From NCBI RefSeq assembly GCF_014648355.1, contig NZ_BMQY01000009.1, forward strand, positions 207,265-271,264: a stretch of 64,000 bases of DNA. Direction: 5' to 3'. The stretch comes from Couchioplanes azureus (GTDB lineage: Bacteria > Actinomycetota > Actinomycetes > Mycobacteriales > Micromonosporaceae). Of this stretch, positions 53,151-60,763 are shown piece after piece. The notes beneath the pieces were generated by a model. The model searched no databases. It had not been told where the DNA came from and saw only the letters and a program-made list of their open reading frames with translations. The position numbers and the translations under genes were made by a program. Each line of letters begins with the position of its first letter. Positions within the stretch are counted from its first letter, which is position 1.

Positions 53151-53471
53151 ATGTTCACCACCACTGTCCGCCGCCCGGCCGCCCGCAGGTCGTCGGTCGA
53201 TACCCAACACCTCGACTGGTGCGGCGGTGGTCACCACTGCGGCCTCGGTGAGCACCGGTCCGCCCCGATCACGGCGAAGTTGCCCGGCGCCGGCACCGTG
53301 GTCATCACCCGCGTGCAAACTGCCCGGGGCCGCCAGTACGCCGACGTGCACCTGTCCGTGGCCTTGCCCGACGCCGACACCGCCGCCCGCTACCAGCTCA
53401 GCGCGCTGCTGCACCACCTGACCCGGCTGATGTCCGCCATCAACCGCCACCATGCCAGGGCCGGCCGATGA
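53151..53471 (+). CDS. Element hypothetical protein with CGGGHHC motif
   Basis: A 106-residue soluble protein with DWCGGGHHCGLGEHRS near residue 22-37 (possible metal binding) and a C-terminal helix RYQLSALLHHLTRLMSAINRHHARA. The ATG follows GGAGG. Similar small proteins with this motif occur in other actinomycete elements near ftsK and rep, but function is unknown. Confidence 0.72.
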   Translation: MFTTTVRRPAARRSSVDTQHLDWCGGGHHCGLGEHRSAPITAKLPGAGTVVITRVQTARGRQYADVHLSVALPDADTAARYQLSALLHHLTRLMSAINRHHARAGR

Positions 53472-54031
53472 ACACCCCCGCGGCCCGCGTCGAATCCGTC
53501 GCCCTGACCGTCATCCTCACCGTGGCCGCCCTCGCGGCCGGGTGGGCTTCATTCACCCACGTGCACGACTGGACCATGCGCCACGCCCCCGCCGGCACCC
53601 CGGACGCGTTCGGCTGGGTCAACGCCGTCATCAGCGAACTCGTCCCGGTCGCCGCAGTCCTCACCATCCGCCGACGCCGCCGCCTCGAGCAGCCCATCGG
53701 CTACCCACTCGCCCTACTCATCGCCGCCGCCGCCCTGTCCCTCGCTGCCCAACTCGCCGTCGCCCAGCCAAGCCCGTCCGGCTGGCTGCTGTCCGCCGTC
53801 CCCTCGCTCGCCTTCATGGCCTTGGTCAAGCTCGTCTTCACCACCGCACCGCCGACGGCCTCGTCTTCGCCCGCCGGTGAGCGCCTCGCCGTATCGGATA
53901 CCAACGAGACCATCCCGCCGACGACTGACATCGCGCAGGCGCCGCCGTCGCGACCCGTCACGGTGCCGCCTCTGGTCGCGTCGCCCACGCGCCTTAACGG
54001 CGCTTCCGTCATCGGGCAGGTGACCCGATGA
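53468..54031 (+). CDS. DUF2637-like membrane protein (spread-type)
   Basis: A 187-residue protein with about four hydrophobic segments (VALTVILTVAALAAGWASFTHVHDW, ISELVPVAAVLTI, PLALLIAAAALSLAAQLAV, LSAVPSLAFMALVKLVF) and a disordered C-terminal tail. The pattern resembles DUF2637 proteins, encoded between the translocase and rep in AICEs and thought to act in spread in mycelium. It overlaps its neighbours at both ends. Confidence 0.8.
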   Translation: MNTPAARVESVALTVILTVAALAAGWASFTHVHDWTMRHAPAGTPDAFGWVNAVISELVPVAAVLTIRRRRRLEQPIGYPLALLIAAAALSLAAQLAVAQPSPSGWLLSAVPSLAFMALVKLVFTTAPPTASSSPAGERLAVSDTNETIPPTTDIAQAPPSRPVTVPPLVASPTRLNGASVIGQVTR

Positions 54032-55782
54032 CCGCGCCCGCCCTGCCCGGCTTCACCCTCGCCACGCCGAACTCCGAGCCCCGACCGGGATCGCGTGCCG
54101 CCCGCCTTGCGCTGCCGCTGTCGGCGCATGTGCTCAAGGACATCTGCGCCAAGTACGGCGTGTGCCTGCGCCCCGTGTCGCTGCGCCGCACCTGCCTGCA
54201 CACCGGGCTGACCGAGCTGATCGACATCCCGTGCGGCGCGACCCGCGAGGACAAGTGCGCGCCCTGCGCTAAACGCGCCCGCCGGCTGCGCCAGGTCCAG
54301 ATCCGCGAAGGCTGGCACCGCACCGACGAACCGCTGCCCGCCCCGGCCCCGGCCACCCACGAGCAGCGCGGGCTGATCCTGCTGCGCGCCGACTTCGAGG
54401 CCGCCCGCGACAGCGCCGTGCGCGAAGCCCAGTGGGACCAGGTCGCCGAACTGGACCAGGCCATCGCCGAAGTCGAGGAGTCCATTGCCGCAGAAGGGCT
54501 GCGCGGCCGGGTCGCACCGCCGCACCCTGGCCCCGACGACGACCCCGCCGACACCGGCAAACGCCGCCAGCGCTCCACCCGCCGCCGTCAGGACGCCCCC
54601 GCCCTGCCCCGGCAGAAGGTCGAACCACGCACCGTCGGCAAGACCTACGTCGCCCCGGACGGCAGCACCGTGCGGCCGTCGATGTGGCTGACCCTGACCC
54701 TCGACTCCTACGGCCGCGTCCTGCCCGACGGCACCCCGGTCGACCCGGCCAGCTACGACTACCGCCGCGCCGCCTGGGACGCCGTGCACTTCCCTCGCCT
54801 GCTCGACCGGTTCTGGCAGAACCTGCGCCGCTGCGTCGGCTGGAACGTCCAGTACGCCGGCTGCGTCGAACCCCAGCGCCGCCTCACCCCGCACGCGCAC
54901 TTCGCGATCCGCGGCACCATCTCCCGCGCCGTCCTGCGGCAGGTCGCCGCTGCTACCTACCACCAGGTGTGGTGGCCGCCCGTGGACCGGATGCGCTACA
55001 CCCCGGACCAGCCGCCCGTGTGGGATGCCGACCAGAGGGCCTGGCTCGACCCGACAAGCAGGGAACCGCTGACCCCATGGACTGACGCCCTCGACCAGGT
55101 CGACGCGGACCCGGACGCCGAACCCGCGCACGTCGCCACCTTCGGCGTTCAGGTTCGTGCGGAAGGCGTCAACGCGGGCACCGAGCACGCGAGCCGCACG
55201 ATCGGCTACATCACGAAGTACATCACCAAGAGCTCCGCCGACTGTCACAAGATCGAGACCGCTCGGCAGCGGCAGCACCTGGACCGGCTTTGGCAGGAAC
55301 TGCGCGTCACCCCGTGTTCCGAGCGGTGCGCGAACTGGCTGCTTTACGGCGTGCAGCCGAAGAAGGCCCACGGTCGGCTGCAGCCCGGCCGGTGCAAGGG
55401 CAAGACCCATCAGCGGGCCACCCTCGGCATCGGCGGGCGGCGCATCCTCATCTCCCGAGACTGGTCCGGCAAGACCCTCGCCGACCACCGCGCCGACAGC
55501 CGCGCCTGGGTCCGCGCCCTGCTCGGCGTCTCCACCGACGCCGAACACGCCGAAATTGCCCCGTCGGCCGAGCCGATCGGCACGTACGCCTGGGAGCTGG
55601 CCAGCCCGCACGACGCGGACCTCGCACCCCTCGGCCACCGGCTGCTGCGCGCCCTCTCACACCGGGTCCAATGGCGCACCGCCCTCCTTGCCGCCCAAGA
55701 CCGCGCCGCCCAGCTCGCCACCGCTGATCTTTCGGCAGCTGCATCCGACCCAGCCCGTGGAGGGGAGATCGCACATGAGTGA
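54028..55782 (+). CDS. RepSA-like rolling-circle replication initiator
   Basis: A 584-residue initiator. The N-terminal part has clustered Cys (SLRRTCLHTG, ATREDKCAPCAKRARR), a probable zinc site. The central catalytic portion has the HUH-type TPHAHFAI motif (residues about 288-295) and YITKYITKS near 393, with Tyr and Lys as in Rep nucleases of the pSAM2 group. It nicks the element's origin after excision. ATG overlaps the DUF2637-like gene. The origin itself was not located. Confidence 0.88.
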   Translation: MTAPALPGFTLATPNSEPRPGSRAARLALPLSAHVLKDICAKYGVCLRPVSLRRTCLHTGLTELIDIPCGATREDKCAPCAKRARRLRQVQIREGWHRTDEPLPAPAPATHEQRGLILLRADFEAARDSAVREAQWDQVAELDQAIAEVEESIAAEGLRGRVAPPHPGPDDDPADTGKRRQRSTRRRQDAPALPRQKVEPRTVGKTYVAPDGSTVRPSMWLTLTLDSYGRVLPDGTPVDPASYDYRRAAWDAVHFPRLLDRFWQNLRRCVGWNVQYAGCVEPQRRLTPHAHFAIRGTISRAVLRQVAAATYHQVWWPPVDRMRYTPDQPPVWDADQRAWLDPTSREPLTPWTDALDQVDADPDAEPAHVATFGVQVRAEGVNAGTEHASRTIGYITKYITKSSADCHKIETARQRQHLDRLWQELRVTPCSERCANWLLYGVQPKKAHGRLQPGRCKGKTHQRATLGIGGRRILISRDWSGKTLADHRADSRAWVRALLGVSTDAEHAEIAPSAEPIGTYAWELASPHDADLAPLGHRLLRALSHRVQWRTALLAAQDRAAQLATADLSAAASDPARGGEIAHE

Positions 55783-55993
55783 AGAGCTGCTGACCAGCGA
55801 GGAGGTCGCCCAGCTCCTGCGTAGTACGCCGCGATTCGTGCGCAGGCTGGTGGCCGAGCGTCGCATCGCGTACGTCAAGAGTGGGCGCAAGGTGTTGTTC
55901 GAGCCGGTCGCGGTTCGGGCGTACATCGACTCCCACCGGGTGGCGGCGTTGACGCGAGCTGAGCATCGGGCCGAGTTGTGGCGGGCTGCCTGA
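55775..55993 (+). CDS. xis: Excisionase (HTH, MerR-like Xis)
   Basis: A 72-residue DNA-binding protein with a winged-helix HTH of the excisionase family: LLTSEEVAQLLRSTPRFVRRLVAERRIAYVKSGRKVLFEPVAVRAYIDSHRV. It bends DNA and steers integrase towards excision. The ATG overlaps the rep stop, preceded by GGAGGGGAG, and its stop overlaps the integrase start (TGATG). Confidence 0.93.
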   Translation: MSEELLTSEEVAQLLRSTPRFVRRLVAERRIAYVKSGRKVLFEPVAVRAYIDSHRVAALTRAEHRAELWRAA

Positions 55994-57210
55994 TGGCAAA
56001 CAAGCCGGGTCGCCGTCGCTTCGGCAACGTGCGCACTCTGCCCTCCGGCCGGTGGCAGGCTCGCTACGTCGGTCCAGACGGCATCATGCGGACCGCCCCG
56101 TCAACGTTCCCCACCGAGCGGCAGGCGCTGCGATGGCTCACGGTTGTCGAGTCCGACATCATCAAGGGGGAGTGGGTCGCCCCGGAGGCCGGAGAGGTTC
56201 TGCTCGGCAAGTACGGACCGCGATGGATCGCCGAACGCAAGCTGGCCGCTCGCAGTCGCCAGGGCTACGAGTACCTCTTCCGGCTGCACATTGAGCCCCA
56301 CCTCGGCGCGTTAGCTTTGGCTGCGATCAAACCGGCGACCGTCCGTGCCTGGCGGAAGAAGCTGCTCGACGCGGGTACGCCCGAGCCTCAGGCGGTCAAG
56401 GCATACACGCTGTTGCGCGCCATCCTCAACACGGCGGTGCGCGAGGACGAGATCCTCACCAAGAACCCGTGCCGGATCAAGGGCTATGACCGGTACCACA
56501 CGCCGGAGCGGCCGACCGCCACCGTTGCGCAGGTGTTCGCTCTGGCCGAAGCCATGCCGCCGCGGTTCTCGGCGTTGGTGGTGGTGGCCGCCTTCTCGGG
56601 GCTGCGCTGGGGCGAGCTGGCCGAGCTGCGGCGCAAGGACGTCGACCTCGCCGCCGGTGTCGTGCGGGTCTCGCGCAAGCTGGCTGTGTTGGTCGGGCGA
56701 GTCGAAGTCGGGCCGCCCAAGTCCGCCGCCGGCGTCCGGGTCGTCGCGCTGCCGACCGTCGCGCTGGACGCGCTGGCCGCGCACATGAAGGTGAAGGAAT
56801 TTGTGGCTGACGGCCCGGACGCGCTGATCTTCACGGGTGACAAGGGCGGTCACCTGCGGGCCAGCACCTTCAATCCCCAGGTGAAGTGGCGCGACACCGT
56901 CGCCCGCCTCGGACTGCCGGGCTTCCACTTCCACGATCTTCGGCACACCGGCAACACGCTCGCCGCCACGACGGGAGCCAGCACCCGCGAGCTGATGCAC
57001 CGGATGGGTCACTCCACGGTCCGGGCCGCGCTGGTCTACCAGCACGCCACCAGCGAGCGGGACCGGGAGATCGCGGGGGAGATGGACAAGCGCATCGCCA
57101 AGCTGGCCGGCAGGGGCGGCAAGGCCAAGAAGTCGAAGAAGGGCAAGGCGGGCGAAAAGGGCAAAGGGAAGAAGGGTGAGGGCAGGGACACGCCGGACCT
57201 GGGGACCTGA
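55993..57210 (+). CDS. int: Tyrosine integrase of the AICE
   Basis: A 405-residue site-specific recombinase. The N-terminal arm-binding and SAM-like domains (LYVEPHL-like KLAARSRQGYEYLFRLHIEPHLG) come first. The catalytic domain has Arg in SGLRWGELAELR near 203, His-Arg in HDLRHTGNTLA near 314 and the nucleophile Tyr in ALVYQHATS near 348. It ends with a Lys/Gly-rich low-complexity tail (KKSKKGKAGEKGKGKK), unusual but basic, perhaps aiding DNA contact. The gene ends about 97 bases before attR, the usual int-att layout. Confidence 0.95.
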   Translation: MANKPGRRRFGNVRTLPSGRWQARYVGPDGIMRTAPSTFPTERQALRWLTVVESDIIKGEWVAPEAGEVLLGKYGPRWIAERKLAARSRQGYEYLFRLHIEPHLGALALAAIKPATVRAWRKKLLDAGTPEPQAVKAYTLLRAILNTAVREDEILTKNPCRIKGYDRYHTPERPTATVAQVFALAEAMPPRFSALVVVAAFSGLRWGELAELRRKDVDLAAGVVRVSRKLAVLVGRVEVGPPKSAAGVRVVALPTVALDALAAHMKVKEFVADGPDALIFTGDKGGHLRASTFNPQVKWRDTVARLGLPGFHFHDLRHTGNTLAATTGASTRELMHRMGHSTVRAALVYQHATSERDREIAGEMDKRIAKLAGRGGKAKKSKKGKAGEKGKGKKGEGRDTPDLGT

Positions 57211-57258
57211 GCTAATGGCACGGGAATGGCACGCAAGATCGACAGCGCGGTGGGAATG

Positions 57259-57301
57259 AAGAAGCCCAGGCCGGAGAACCTGCCTCTGACCTGGGCTTCT
57301 T
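57259..57301. terminator. Intrinsic terminator between integrase and tRNA-Gly
   Basis: A 12-bp perfect stem AAGAAGCCCAGG/CCTGGGCTTCTT. It serves tRNA-Gly (minus strand) and int (plus strand). Its right arm and the sequence after it resemble the terminator at 45258-45298, showing that attP carries a tRNA-Gly terminator from an earlier host. Confidence 0.85.
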
Positions 57302-57306
57302 GCCGT

Positions 57307-57350
57307 GGAGCGGGCGACGAGAATCGAACTCGCGTAATCAGTTTGGAAGA
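57307..57350 (-). other. attR: 44-bp tRNA-Gly core repeat
   Basis: Identical to 45302-45345. Here it is joined to the chromosomal 5' half of tRNA-Gly, so the tRNA stays complete. The last three bases of the CCA end extend one base beyond the repeat. Confidence 0.95.
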
Positions 57351-57379
57351 CTGAGGCTCTACCATTGAGCTACGCCCGC
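57309..57379 (-). tRNA. tRNA-Gly(TCC)
   Basis: A complete cloverleaf: acceptor GCGGGCG/CGCCCGC, D arm GCTC...GAGC, anticodon loop CTTCCAA (TCC), and T arm CGAG-TTCGATT-CTCG. CCA is encoded at 57306-57308. The 5' half is chromosomal and the 3' half comes from the element. A TACGCT -10-like element for it lies on the minus strand at about 57413-57418. Confidence 0.97.
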
Positions 57380-57522
57380 ATGACGCCGCACTCTTCGGCG
57401 CGGCGCCGTGGCTAGCGTACTGAATCTCCGCGCCGGACGCGAACCGGTTCCCCCGCGTGGCGCATCCCGGCGACGCCGAGGCACACACCACACGACCGAC
57501 CGCATACACTTGCCTGCGGCCT

Positions 57523-57596
57523 CGGGGTGTGGCGCAGTTTGGTAGCGCACTCGCTTTGGGAGCGAGGGGCCGTGGGTTCAAATCCCGCCACCCCGA
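57523..57596 (+). tRNA. tRNA-Pro(TGG)
   Basis: A 74-base cloverleaf: acceptor CGGGGTG/CACCCCG, D arm GCGC...GCGC, anticodon stem CTCGC/GCGAG with loop TTTGGGA (TGG), T arm ending CCCGC. No CCA is encoded. A TACACT -10 box lies at 57505-57510. There is no terminator between it and the trigger factor gene 40 bases downstream. Confidence 0.97.
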
Positions 57597-57636
57597 CTTT
57601 CACCAACAACGAAGAGATCCATCAAGGAGTACGCCT

Positions 57637-58986
57637 GTGAAGAGCACCGTCGAGACTCTGAGTCCGACTCGGGTGCGGCTCGCCATCGAGGTGCCGTTCG
57701 ACGAGCTGAAGCCCAGCCTGCAGAAGGCGTACCGCGAGATCGGGTCCCAGGTCCAGATCCCCGGCTTCCGGCGCGGCAAGATCCCGCCCGCCGTCATCGA
57801 TCAGCGCGTCGGCCGCGGTGCGGTGCTCAACGAGGCCGTGCAGGAGGCGATCCCGCAGCAGATCCTCGCCGCCGTGCGCGAGCACGAGGTCAAGACCCTC
57901 GGCCGTCCCGAGGTGGAGATCACCGAGTTCGCCGACAACGAGCCGCTGAAGTTCACGGCCGAGGTCGACGTGCGTCCCGAGATCACCATCCCGGACCTCT
58001 CCACCATCAAGGTCGAGGTCCCGGCGCTCGAGATCGGCGACAACGAGATCGACGAGCAGATCAACGGCCTGCGCGAGCGCTTCGCCACCCTCAAGACGGT
58101 GGACCGTCCGGCCGCCGAGGGCGACTACGTGCAGCTCGACCTCAAGGCGACCGTCGACGGCGAGGAGGTGCCGGGCGGCTCGGCCACCAACATCTCCCAC
58201 GAGGTCGGCAGCAAGCAGCTGCTCCCGGGGCTCGACGAGGTCCTCGTCGGCCTGTCCGCCGACGCCCAGACCACCTTCACCACGCAGCTCGTGGGCGGCG
58301 ACTTCGCCGGCCGGGACGCCGAGGTGGCGGTCACCGTGCGGACGGTCAAGGACAAGCAGCTGCCCGAGATCGACGACGAGTTCGCGCAGATGGCGAGCGA
58401 GTTCGACACCCTGGAGGAGCTCCGCGCCGACCTCAAGGAGCGGCTCACCAAGGTCAAGAAGGTCGAGCAGATCTATGCCGCCCGGGACGAGGCGCTCAAG
58501 CAGCTCGTCGCGGCCGCCGACATCCCGGCTCCCGAGGGCGTCGTCAAGGAGGAGGTCGAGGGCCGCAAGCAGGCCATGACCGACCAGCTCGAGCGCATCG
58601 GCGCCACCCTCGAGGACTACCTGGCGTCCGAGGAGAAGACCGAGGAGCAGATCGACACCGAGCTCACCGAGGCCGCCGCCGAGGGCGTCAAGATCCAGCT
58701 GCTGCTCGACACGATCGCCGACGCCGAGGACATCCAGGTCTCCGACGACGAGTTCGGCCACGAGATCGTGCACCGGGCGCAGCGTGCCCAGATGCAGCCC
58801 CAGCAGTACTACGACCAGCTCGTGCGGTCGGGCGCGGCCGCGGCCGTCTTCGGCGACGTACGCCGGGGCAAGGCCCTGGCCAACGTCATGGAGCAGGTCG
58901 AGATGAAGGACAGCGAGGGCAACGTCCTCACGCTCGACGACCTGCGCGCCGCCAGCGAGGACGAGCACGCCGGGCACGACCACTGA
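57637..58986 (+). CDS. tig: Trigger factor
   Basis: A 449-residue ribosome-associated chaperone. The N-terminal ribosome-binding loop GFRRGKIPPAV (residues about 43-53) is intact. The FKBP-type prolyl isomerase domain (about 155-240, EGDYVQLDLKATVDGEEVPG) and the C-terminal helical arms follow, ending in an acidic His-rich tail. The GTG follows AAGGAG. It is upstream of clpP1-clpP2-clpX, the usual actinobacterial order, and may share the tRNA-Pro promoter. Confidence 0.96.
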   Translation: MKSTVETLSPTRVRLAIEVPFDELKPSLQKAYREIGSQVQIPGFRRGKIPPAVIDQRVGRGAVLNEAVQEAIPQQILAAVREHEVKTLGRPEVEITEFADNEPLKFTAEVDVRPEITIPDLSTIKVEVPALEIGDNEIDEQINGLRERFATLKTVDRPAAEGDYVQLDLKATVDGEEVPGGSATNISHEVGSKQLLPGLDEVLVGLSADAQTTFTTQLVGGDFAGRDAEVAVTVRTVKDKQLPEIDDEFAQMASEFDTLEELRADLKERLTKVKKVEQIYAARDEALKQLVAAADIPAPEGVVKEEVEGRKQAMTDQLERIGATLEDYLASEEKTEEQIDTELTEAAAEGVKIQLLLDTIADAEDIQVSDDEFGHEIVHRAQRAQMQPQQYYDQLVRSGAAAAVFGDVRRGKALANVMEQVEMKDSEGNVLTLDDLRAASEDEHAGHDH

Positions 58987-58995
58987 CGTTCCCCG

Positions 58996-59029
58996 GAAAG
59001 GGCCGCCGCGCAGCCGTGGCGGCCCTTTC
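58996..59029 (+). terminator. Intrinsic terminator of tig
   Basis: A 12-bp stem GAAAGGGCCGCC/GGCGGCCCTTTC with a 10-base loop lies seven bases after the tig stop, followed by TCCG. Confidence 0.88.
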
Positions 59030-59047
59030 TCCGTTCCGCCGGCCCCG

Positions 59048-59066
59048 GTGCGCTGTCAGCGAACAC
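59048..59066. promoter_or_regulatory. Probable ClgR operator before clpP1
   Basis: The inverted repeat CGCTGTCAGCG (59051-59061), read on the minus strand as TGTTCGCTGACAGCGCA, fits the ClgR consensus (CGCYNANRGCG with AT-rich flanks) except for one flanking base. ClgR activates clp genes in streptomycetes, mycobacteria and corynebacteria. The site lies about 40 bases before a TAGGTT -10 (59103-59108), suitable for an activator. Confidence 0.6.
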
Positions 59067-59173
59067 CTGCCCGAGCGGGAAGCTGATGCGCATTCGACCG
59101 GTTAGGTTGGTCGTACGACGGACAACCTGCCGGCCGGACCCTCGGCCGACACAGTCAGCTGTGAAGGGCTGCC

Positions 59174-59803
59174 ATGACCGATCTGCACATCCCAGCGAGT
59201 CCCACGCTGCGTGGTGACTCCCTCAGTGGCAACCTCGACGACTCGGTCTACAACCGCCTCCTGCGCGAGCGCATCATCTTCCTCGGCAGCGAGGTGACCG
59301 ACCAGGTCGCCAACCGCATCTGCGCGCAGCTGCTGCTGCTCTCCGCGGAGGACCCGGAGCGCGACATCAACCTCTGGATCAACTCGCCGGGCGGCTCGGT
59401 CTACTCCGGCATGGCGATCTACGACACGATGCAGTTCATCGACAACGACGTCTCCACCGTGGCGATGGGCATGGCGGCGTCGATGGGGCAGCTGCTGCTC
59501 TGCGCGGGAACCAAGGGCAAGCGCTACGCGCTGCCGCATGCGCGGATCATGATGCACCAGCCGTCGGGCGGCATGGGTGGCACGGCCGCCGATATCGCCA
59601 TCCAGGCCGAGCAGATGCTGTATACCAAGCGCATGTTCCAGGAGCGGGTGGCTCACCACACCGGCCAGGACCAGGCGACCATCGAGGCCGACTCCGACCG
59701 CGACCGCTGGTTCACGGCGGAGGAGGCCAAGGACTACGGCTTCATCGACAAGGTGATCACCGGGGCCACACAGGTTCCCGAGGGCGCCGGAACGCTGAAC
59801 TGA
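59174..59803 (+). CDS. clpP1: ATP-dependent Clp protease proteolytic subunit ClpP1
   Basis: A 209-residue serine peptidase subunit. Catalytic Ser103 is in AMGMAASMGQLLL, His in ARIMMHQPSGGMGG near residue 128 and Asp in SDRDRWFTAEEA. With ClpP2 it forms the mixed tetradecamer used by ClpX and ClpC. ATG at 59174 after AAGGG. Its stop is 11 bases before clpP2, so they are an operon. Confidence 0.96.
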   Translation: MTDLHIPASPTLRGDSLSGNLDDSVYNRLLRERIIFLGSEVTDQVANRICAQLLLLSAEDPERDINLWINSPGGSVYSGMAIYDTMQFIDNDVSTVAMGMAASMGQLLLCAGTKGKRYALPHARIMMHQPSGGMGGTAADIAIQAEQMLYTKRMFQERVAHHTGQDQATIEADSDRDRWFTAEEAKDYGFIDKVITGATQVPEGAGTLN

Positions 59804-59814
59804 GGAGCTGAGCA

Positions 59815-60477
59815 ATGACGGACCTGACCATGCCTCCCGGCTTCGCTCCGGTGCACAACCGCTACGTCCTGCCCTCGTTCGTCGAGCGCACGTCGTACGG
59901 CGTGAAGGAGTCGAACCCGTACAACAAGATGTTCGAGGACCGGATCATCTTCCTCGGCGTGCAGGTGGACGACGCGTCGGCCAACGACGTGATGGCCCAG
60001 CTGCTGACGCTGGAGAGCGCCGACCCGGACCGCGACATCCTGATGTACATCAACTCGCCCGGTGGCTCGTTCACCGCCATGACGGCCATCTACGACACCA
60101 TGCAGTACGTGCGGCCCGACATCAGCACCGTGTGCCTGGGCCAGGCCGCCAGCGCCGCCGCCGTGCTGCTCGCCGGCGGCACCCCCGGCAAGCGGATGGC
60201 GCTGCCGCACTCGCGGATCATCATCCACCAGCCGGCCACCGAGGGCGGCTACGGCCAGGGTTCGGACATCGAGATCCAGGCCCGGGAGATCATGCGCATG
60301 CGTACCCAGCTGGAGGAGCTGATCTCCAAGCACTCCAACCAGCCGCTGGAGAAGGTGCGCAAGGACATCGACCGCGACAAGATCATGACGGCCGACGAGG
60401 CCAAGGACTACGGGATCGTGGACACCGTGCTCGCGACCCGCAAGAAGAGCCTGCAGGCCGCCGGCGTCGGAAGCTGA
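59815..60477 (+). CDS. clpP2: ATP-dependent Clp protease proteolytic subunit ClpP2
   Basis: A 220-residue ClpP with Ser in CLGQAASAAAVLLAGG, His in SRIIIHQPATEGGYGQ and Asp in DIDRDKIMTADEA. The N-terminal segment (MTDLTMPPGFAPVHNRYVLPSFVE) is a propeptide typical of actinobacterial ClpP2. It partners ClpP1. GAGGAG ribosome-binding site before the ATG. Confidence 0.96.
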   Translation: MTDLTMPPGFAPVHNRYVLPSFVERTSYGVKESNPYNKMFEDRIIFLGVQVDDASANDVMAQLLTLESADPDRDILMYINSPGGSFTAMTAIYDTMQYVRPDISTVCLGQAASAAAVLLAGGTPGKRMALPHSRIIIHQPATEGGYGQGSDIEIQAREIMRMRTQLEELISKHSNQPLEKVRKDIDRDKIMTADEAKDYGIVDTVLATRKKSLQAAGVGS

Positions 60478-60763
60478 CGCCCGGTTTCGCAGGTGGCGCC
60501 GGGTCGCGGTCCGGATTCTGTCCGTGACTGCAGCGCGCCGAGGGACGGATGGGAACGCGATGTCAGGGGTCGGTCGGCGCGCGCTAGACTGACTGGCCCC
60601 TGACACGCCCGTTTTGGGGGGTCGGAGAACCGCCCTCGAGCGGGTAACGTCGAGTCGGCAACCTCAGCAACGCGGGTCGGCAGACGATGAGATACCGACG
60701 AGGAAAATCGTCCTCGGGCCGAGGGCCGGTGCGAACCGGTCGATGAGCGCAGGGAGAACGTAG

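Larger units (their letters stand above)
45302..57350. mobile_element. AICE (pSAM2-like integrative and conjugative element) in tRNA-Gly(TCC)
   Basis: About 12.0 kb between 44-bp perfect direct repeats. It has the full actinomycete ICE module in order: pra-like activator, FtsK/TraB translocase, small spread-like membrane proteins, RepSA-like rolling-circle initiator, Xis, tyrosine integrase beside attR. No GntR-type KorSA repressor, nudix or relaxase/type IV genes are seen. Transfer would be as double-stranded DNA by the FtsK-like protein. Its left 2 kb are lower in GC than the chromosome. All parts look intact, so the element may still excise. Confidence 0.95.

Noticed and set aside
50000..55120. 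Copies of GACCCGGA as a TraB-recognition (clt) cluster
   Set aside because: A few isolated copies occur inside coding sequence, where Asp-Pro-Asp/Glu codons make this octamer likely. They are not clustered as a clt should be.
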